The notes under the pieces are model-generated. The model did no database searches. It had not been told where the DNA came from and saw nothing but the letters and a program-made list of their open reading frames with translations. The translations under genes and the position numbers were made by a program. Positions 62,319 to 64,000 of a stretch of DNA of 64,000 nt are shown piece after piece. Source of the DNA: UBA4615 sp964399635 (GTDB lineage Bacteria > Pseudomonadota > Gammaproteobacteria > Burkholderiales > Burkholderiaceae_E); NCBI GenBank assembly GCA_964399635.1, contig CAYNRU010000028.1:62001-126000 (forward strand), in the 5' to 3' direction. Positions within the stretch are counted from its first letter, which is position 1, and each line of letters starts with the position of its first letter.

Positions 62319-63622
62319 CGTCGTTGCGCGGCCGCCTGCTGCTGTTCCTGCTGTCGTTGGCGGCGGCTGCGGCGGTCGTCGTCGCCATCGTCAGCTATCG
62401 CAGCGTGCTGGCCGAAGCCGACGCCATCTTCGACTACCAGCTTCGACAGACCGCGCTGTCGCTCCGCGACCAGGGCGCGATCGCCGAGAACGATCGTGCC
62501 GCGCTCGAGGATCCGGCGCTCGACTACCTGGTGCAAGTCTGGACCTGGGACGGCGCGCTCGTCTACGCGTCGCATCGCCGGGCCGGCCTGCCGCGATCGG
62601 CGACGCTCGGCTTCGCCGACGTCGAGTTCGACGCTCGCCGTTGGCGGGTGTTCAGCACCACGGCGCGCGGGGGCGTGATCCAGGTGGCGCAGCCGCTGTC
62701 GGTGCGTCGCGGCCTGGCGGCCAGCGCCGCGTGGCGCAGCGTCCTGCCGCTGCTGATCGCGGCGCCGCTGGTGGCGCTGGCGACAAGATGGCTGGTGGGC
62801 GTGTCCTTGTCGCCGCTGCGACAGCTCGTCTCGGCGGTCCGCGCCCGCCACGCCGAGTCGATGACCCCGCTGCCGCTCGACGGGTTGCCCTCGGAGCTCG
62901 CGCCGCTCGGCACCGCGCTCAACGCGATGCTCGACCGGCTGCGCGCCTCGTTCGACGCGCAGCGTGCGTTCGTCGCCGACGCCGCCCATGAACTGCGCTC
63001 GCCCCTGACGGCGCTCCGACTCCAGACGGACCTGGTGCGTCGGGCGCCCGACGAGGCGGCGCGAGCGCTGGCGCTGCGGGCGCTCGGCGACGGCACTGAA
63101 CGGATGCAGCGGCTGGTCGAGCAGTTGCTGACCCTCGCACGCGCGGAGCCGGGCGGCGCCGAGAGCACGTTGCAGGACGTCGATGCGGTCGAGCCGCTGC
63201 GGCAGGCGACCGCAGACATGGTCGCGCTGGCCGTCGCCAGTGGCGTCGACCTCGAGTTCGACGCGCCACCGGCTCTGAGGGCACACGCCGATGCCGAGGC
63301 CTTGCGCATCCTGGCGCGCAACCTGATCGACAACGCGGTGCGCCACGCCGGGCGAGGCGGCCGGGTCCGCGTGCAGGTGTCCGGAGCCGGCCGGGACGTC
63401 GTGCTGCGCGTCGACGACTCCGGGCCGGGTATCCCCGAGGCGGAGCGCGCGCGGGTCTTCGAGCGTTTCCATCGTCGCGGCGGCGATACCACCGTTGGCA
63501 GTGGCCTCGGCCTGGCGATCGTCCGCGCCTTGTGCGATCGGCACGGTGCCGAGGTCCGCCTCGACGATTCGCCCATGGGCGGGCTGCGTGCCGAAGTCGT
63601 CCTGCCGGGTCCGTCCGCTTAA
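62315..63622 (+). CDS. Sensor histidine kinase (PmrB/QseC-like), cassette 2
   Basis: 435 residues from the overlapping GTG. TM1 about 8-27, periplasmic domain about 30-140, TM2 about 142-162, H-box His225 (VADAAHELRSPL), N-box DNAVRHAG, and G-box GSGLGLAIV. The first 150 residues share length and landmarks with the kinase at 7256 (IFDYQL versus LLDYQM; VQVAQPL versus VQVSQPL), so the two sensors are paralogues that may differ in ligand. Confidence 0.95.
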   Translation: MTSLRGRLLLFLLSLAAAAAVVVAIVSYRSVLAEADAIFDYQLRQTALSLRDQGAIAENDRAALEDPALDYLVQVWTWDGALVYASHRRAGLPRSATLGFADVEFDARRWRVFSTTARGGVIQVAQPLSVRRGLAASAAWRSVLPLLIAAPLVALATRWLVGVSLSPLRQLVSAVRARHAESMTPLPLDGLPSELAPLGTALNAMLDRLRASFDAQRAFVADAAHELRSPLTALRLQTDLVRRAPDEAARALALRALGDGTERMQRLVEQLLTLARAEPGGAESTLQDVDAVEPLRQATADMVALAVASGVDLEFDAPPALRAHADAEALRILARNLIDNAVRHAGRGGRVRVQVSGAGRDVVLRVDDSGPGIPEAERARVFERFHRRGGDTTVGSGLGLAIVRALCDRHGAEVRLDDSPMGGLRAEVVLPGPSA

Positions 63623-63662
63623 CGTTCGTCTAATCGAGCGCTAACCGAGGGCTCACCGCGCG
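63619..63662 (+). promoter_or_regulatory. Four tandem 11-bp repeats before the second HtrA gene
   Basis: Steps of 11 bases start at 63619 (TTAACGTTCGT), 63630 (CTAATCGAGCG), 63641 (CTAACCGAGGG) and 63652 (CTCACCGCGCG). The shared CTAAyC core, degenerating outwards, is what OmpR-family dimers bind. The first repeat overlaps the kinase stop codon. The position relative to kinase and protease is the same as that of the CTTAAG box at 8603. Confidence 0.65.
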
Positions 63663-63723
63663 CTCCGAGACTGGCTGTCGAGCGAAGCGATTCCCGCGAC
63701 GCGGTCCCAGACCAGGAGCCACC

Positions 63724-64000
63724 ATGAATCTCAAGCCGATTCCCGCCTCTTTCCTCGCCGCCGGACTGATCGTCGTCGGCGGCGTCGGTGCGCTGGGCGC
63801 GATGGACATGCTGCAGCGCCCCACCGCAACGGTGGCCGCGGCCGCGGCCGTCGCGCCGCAGGCCGTACCGCTCGCATCGCCCGCATCGTCCGCATCGCCT
63901 GATCGGATCGTCGCCACGTCGTCGACCGCCCCGAGCTACCGTGACATCGTCAAGACGTCCGGTCCTGCCGTCGTGGCCATCATGGTGCAGGGCACCCGCG
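63724..64000 (+). CDS. HtrA-type serine protease, N-terminal part (continues outside window)
   Basis: 92 residues are visible. A signal-anchor (SFLAAGLIVVGGVGALGAM, about 9-27), an Ala/Ser/Pro linker (36-66), and the beginning of a Do-like protease domain (YRDIVKTSGPAVVAIMVQGT), comparable with FSAIVERYGPAVVNVSVSG in the protease at 8684. Catalytic residues lie outside the window. The ATG 63724 has a CAGGAGCC ribosome site. Third member of cassette 2. Confidence 0.82.
   Translation, partial: MNLKPIPASFLAAGLIVVGGVGALGAMDMLQRPTATVAAAAAVAPQAVPLASPASSASPDRIVATSSTAPSYRDIVKTSGPAVVAIMVQGTR

Overview
The window is very GC-rich chromosomal DNA, densely packed with genes on both strands and with many 1-8 base start/stop overlaps. 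Gene content and order (pyrG-kdsA-DUF1330-eno-ftsB; cysS-glycosylase-accA-tilS-lysC-tRNA-Ser; LPS, Bam and Hsp33 genes) point to a Gram-negative betaproteobacterium, most likely of the order Burkholderiales. The genus cannot be set from the sequence alone.

Layout. 1-6.5 kb: end of CTP synthase, KDO8P synthase, enolase, FtsB, Hsp33, a gamma-carbonic anhydrase and a ferritin-like DUF455 protein. 6.5-10.2 kb: response regulator, histidine kinase and a two-PDZ HtrA protease with a PmrA-like box between kinase and protease. 10.3-14 kb: hydrolase, PHP phosphatase, YciO and TrpS. 14-24.4 kb: a c-di-GMP protein with PAS, GAF, GGDEF and EAL domains, DapA, BamC, an MBL hydrolase, an alanine-rich lipoprotein, a RoxA-type oxygenase, an FKBP and a Tat-type phosphoesterase. 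24.5-31.5 kb: MutS, then a small catabolic locus (PdxA2-like, GntR, amidohydrolase, HIBADH-like) arranged around a palindromic operator. 31.5-47.9 kb: mostly housekeeping genes (SuhB, TrmJ, PrpF, CysE, LpxH, cyclophilin, CysS, AccA, TilS, LysC) with one clearly broken sodium:solute symporter.

48.05-52.0 kb is an accessory island of visibly lower GC just downstream of tRNA-Ser(GCU). It holds a frameshifted DUF3703 gene, a complete toxin-antitoxin pair, a four-helix membrane protein, HigA with a 5'-truncated HigB, ExoD and MAPEG. A diverged copy of the tRNA 3' end lies 1.2 kb into it. No integrase or transposase was seen. Host-like coding resumes at about 51,997 with a beheaded C-terminus.

52.2-57.6 kb: MoxR-DUF58-VWA operon, a membrane-anchored S1C protease and a flavin monooxygenase-like protein. 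57.9-61.3 kb: a putative lipoprotein, a conserved protein of unknown function, decayed DUF3309 and CsbD stress genes, and a cytochrome b561. 61.6-64 kb: a second response regulator-kinase-HtrA cassette, again with tandem 11-bp repeats before the protease. The two cassettes are the most coherent theme of the window: they look like paralogous envelope-stress circuits, each with its own sensor and periplasmic protease.
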